Shown here: piece by piece, positions 5,553 through 7,389 of the stretch | Position numbering within the stretch: position 1 is the stretch's first letter | How the letters are laid out: each line of letters starts with the position of its first letter | NCBI GenBank assembly: GCA_021798655.1 | Contig: JAJZFE010000081.1 | Coordinates: 1 to 7,389, forward strand | Source of the DNA: Acidobacteriota bacterium | GTDB taxonomy: Bacteria; Acidobacteriota; Terriglobia; Terriglobales; Acidobacteriaceae | DNA length: 7,389 bases | Reading direction: 5' to 3' | Position numbers and translations under genes: made by a program | Notes under the pieces: model-generated | The model's input: the letters and a program-made list of their open reading frames with translations, nothing else | Databases searched by the model: none | What the model was told of the DNA's origin: nothing

Positions 5553-7389
5553 ATGAAGCACGAAGACAAAACCCCGACCGTCCCTGTACGCCAGTTCGCC
5601 CGCAAGGCTGCGGCCAGCATCCTTGGCTTTGCCGCACTGGCACTGATGCTTCTCGCCCCCTTGTCAGCATTCGCGCAACAGGGCGACGGCACCATTCAGG
5701 GCACCGTCAAGGACAAAACAGGCGCTCTGGTACCCCACGCGGTCGTTACCGTCACCAGCAACAGCACCGGCGTCGCCATCACCCGCTCCAGCAACAAGGC
5801 TGGCGACTTCACCGTCGCGCCTCTGCAGGCCGACCACTACACCGTTACCGTCACAGCCAAGGGCTTCGAAAAGCTGATCCAGGAGAACGTCTCGGTCGAC
5901 GCGCTGCAGACTCTGGGCTTGAATCTCACCCTGACCGCAGGCGGCGAATCGCAGACCGTCACCGTCAGCGACGCCCCGCCCATGCTCGACACGCAGGACG
6001 CCTCCCTCGGCGGCACCATTGAAAACGAGCTCTACACCCAGCTCCCGCTCTCCATGAACGGCGGCCCGCGCGATCCCACACAGTTCGCCTACCTCATGCC
6101 CGGCGTGCAGGAAGGTGACGGCAACACGGGCGTCTATGGCGGCACGGGGCAGGGCTACCTCAATCAGACCTACATCAATGGAATGCCGGTCAGCACCATC
6201 AGCGCACAGGGCGACCCGACCACCGTACGCAACGCGGTCTCCGTCGATGCCGTCGATCAGTTCCAGGTCAAGACCAACGGTGCCGGCGTCCAGTTCGGCG
6301 GCGCCGGCGTCACCAACTACTCCATCAAGGCCGGCGGCGATCGCATCCACGGCACCGTCTTCGACTACATCCGAAACACGGCATTTGACACCTGGGGCTA
6401 CTTCACCAAGGTCCCCGGTGCAAACGGTTACGCCGTCAAGCCCGGGGAGCATCAGAACTCCTACGGCGCGTCCCTCGGTGGTCCCATCATCAAGGAAAAG
6501 CTCTTCTACTTCCTCGACTATGAGGGCTTCCACTACACCAAGATCAGCAACACTCCGCAGTACCTGACCGTCCCCACCGTCCGCGAGCGTACCGGCGACT
6601 TCACCGACGCGTTCGGCACCGGCGACGCCACCCAGCCCGGCGTGGCCGGCATCTTCGATCCCACCCCCGGCGGCAATCGTCCCCAGTTCCGCGGCCTGCT
6701 CAACGGTATCCCCACCTTCAACGTGATCCCCAGCAACGAGATCTCCTCCATCTCGCAGTACATGGCCCAGGCCCTGCCCGCTCCCACCAACCTCGGCACC
6801 GTCAACAACTACCTCGCCGGGCTGCCGCTGGAGCAGGACGACTACCGCATGGACGCCCGCCTCGACTACACCATTACGCCGCGGCACAAGGTCAGCATCA
6901 TCGGTCTCGGCGGTCTCAACGGCTACAACACCATCCCCCACTACAGCAACCAGATTCAGCTTCCCTTCCCCTACGCCGCCGGCACCTTCACCTCGCAGAA
7001 GACCAGCACCGGCATCATCACGTACACCTTTGTCGCCTCGCAGGCGCTGGTCAACACGGTCAACTACGGCTTCACCCGCACCTGGGGCGACTCCTTCTCT
7101 CCCACCCAGGGCACCAAGTACGCTGCCTCCAAGACCGGCATCGGCAATCTGCCGCAGGGCAACGCCGCGGACACCTCGCCCAACGTCGTCTTCGGCGGCG
7201 GTGCTGTCACCGCCGAGGCCGCACCCGCGAACTTCGCCGGCAACGTCAACAGCGGACCGCAGTCCACCAACAACTACACGCTCATCGACAATCTTGTCTG
7301 GGTCAAAGGCCGTCACAACCTCACCTTCGGCGCGCAGATTCAGTGGCTCGAAACCAACGCCGCTTCCTACGCAGGATTCAGCGGACCGC
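5553..7389 (+). CDS. Oar-like TonB-dependent receptor with carboxypeptidase-regulatory domain (3' end outside window)
   Basis: The frame is open for 612 codons to the right edge; relatives are usually about 1000-1200 residues, so roughly half is seen. Residues 1-41 are a long signal peptide: a charged n-region (MKHEDKTPTVPVRQFARK), a hydrophobic core and an AFA cleavage site. Residues about 45-128 form the carboxypeptidase-regulatory-like beta domain (GTIQGTVKDKTGALVPHAVV... AGDFTVAPLQADHYTVTVTAKGF). QTVTV (134-138) is a TonB-box-like segment. The plug follows at about 140-290 (TYINGMP, VDAVDQFQVKTNGAGVQFG, RIHGTVFDYIRNTAFDT). The barrel then starts with the family hallmark LGGPIIKEKLFYFLDYEGF (309-327). 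These proteins sit in the outer membrane and are thought to import substrates or anchor surface structures; the substrate is unknown here. The gene is transcribed away from the VWFA/NHL pair, with which it may share regulation. Confidence 0.92.
   Translation, partial: MKHEDKTPTVPVRQFARKAAASILGFAALALMLLAPLSAFAQQGDGTIQGTVKDKTGALVPHAVVTVTSNSTGVAITRSSNKAGDFTVAPLQADHYTVTVTAKGFEKLIQENVSVDALQTLGLNLTLTAGGESQTVTVSDAPPMLDTQDASLGGTIENELYTQLPLSMNGGPRDPTQFAYLMPGVQEGDGNTGVYGGTGQGYLNQTYINGMPVSTISAQGDPTTVRNAVSVDAVDQFQVKTNGAGVQFGGAGVTNYSIKAGGDRIHGTVFDYIRNTAFDTWGYFTKVPGANGYAVKPGEHQNSYGASLGGPIIKEKLFYFLDYEGFHYTKISNTPQYLTVPTVRERTGDFTDAFGTGDATQPGVAGIFDPTPGGNRPQFRGLLNGIPTFNVIPSNEISSISQYMAQALPAPTNLGTVNNYLAGLPLEQDDYRMDARLDYTITPRHKVSIIGLGGLNGYNTIPHYSNQIQLPFPYAAGTFTSQKTSTGIITYTFVASQALVNTVNYGFTRTWGDSFSPTQGTKYAASKTGIGNLPQGNAADTSPNVVFGGGAVTAEAAPANFAGNVNSGPQSTNNYTLIDNLVWVKGRHNLTFGAQIQWLETNAASYAGFSGP

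Noticed and set aside
5664..7316. Minus-strand open frame (550 codons) opposite the TonB-dependent receptor gene
   Set aside because: It is a register-matched antisense shadow. The Val/Gly/Asp-rich translation has no motif, while the plus strand has a signal peptide, regulatory domain, plug and family hallmark motifs.

Overview
The window looks like a chromosomal stretch from an Acidobacteriota genome, most likely class Terriglobia (the Granulicella / Terriglobus / Edaphobacter group). I infer this from three protein types that co-occur heavily in that phylum: an acidobacterial-type VWFA-related protein, an Oar-like TonB-dependent receptor with an N-terminal carboxypeptidase-regulatory domain, and a large secreted NHL-repeat protein with choice-of-anchor/Ig-like modules. 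The DNA is GC-rich with strongly GC-biased third codon positions. The taxonomic call is inference from protein style, since the window holds no marker gene.

Layout. From the left edge to 3244, minus strand, lies one very large secreted protein gene whose 3' end is outside the window. It shows a signal peptide, a loose six-unit NHL region, an ASH/choice-of-anchor-like domain, a compact six-unit NHL region, a second ASH-like domain and the start of an Ig-like domain. After an 83-bp gap, 3328-5157 (minus) encodes a complete 609-residue exported VWFA-related protein. The two minus-strand genes are probably co-transcribed. Positions 5158-5552 form a divergent intergenic region that is more AT-rich than the genes. 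It holds a plausible sigma70-type promoter facing right and a short leader that contains a hairpin and a tiny ORF. From 5553 to the right edge, plus strand, is the 5' part (612 codons) of the Oar-like outer-membrane receptor gene.

How they may work together. All three products carry export signals and are predicted to act in the periplasm, the outer membrane or outside the cell. A possible reading is a cell-envelope module: a receptor/porin-like barrel opposite a VWA protein and a large propeller/Ig protein, both plausible protein-protein or carbohydrate interaction scaffolds. No enzyme, phage, CRISPR, tRNA, rRNA or insertion-sequence signal is visible. I found no clear evidence of a new defence or biosynthetic system. 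The most testable oddities are the two-propeller architecture of the large protein and the leader hairpin/ORF before the receptor gene.
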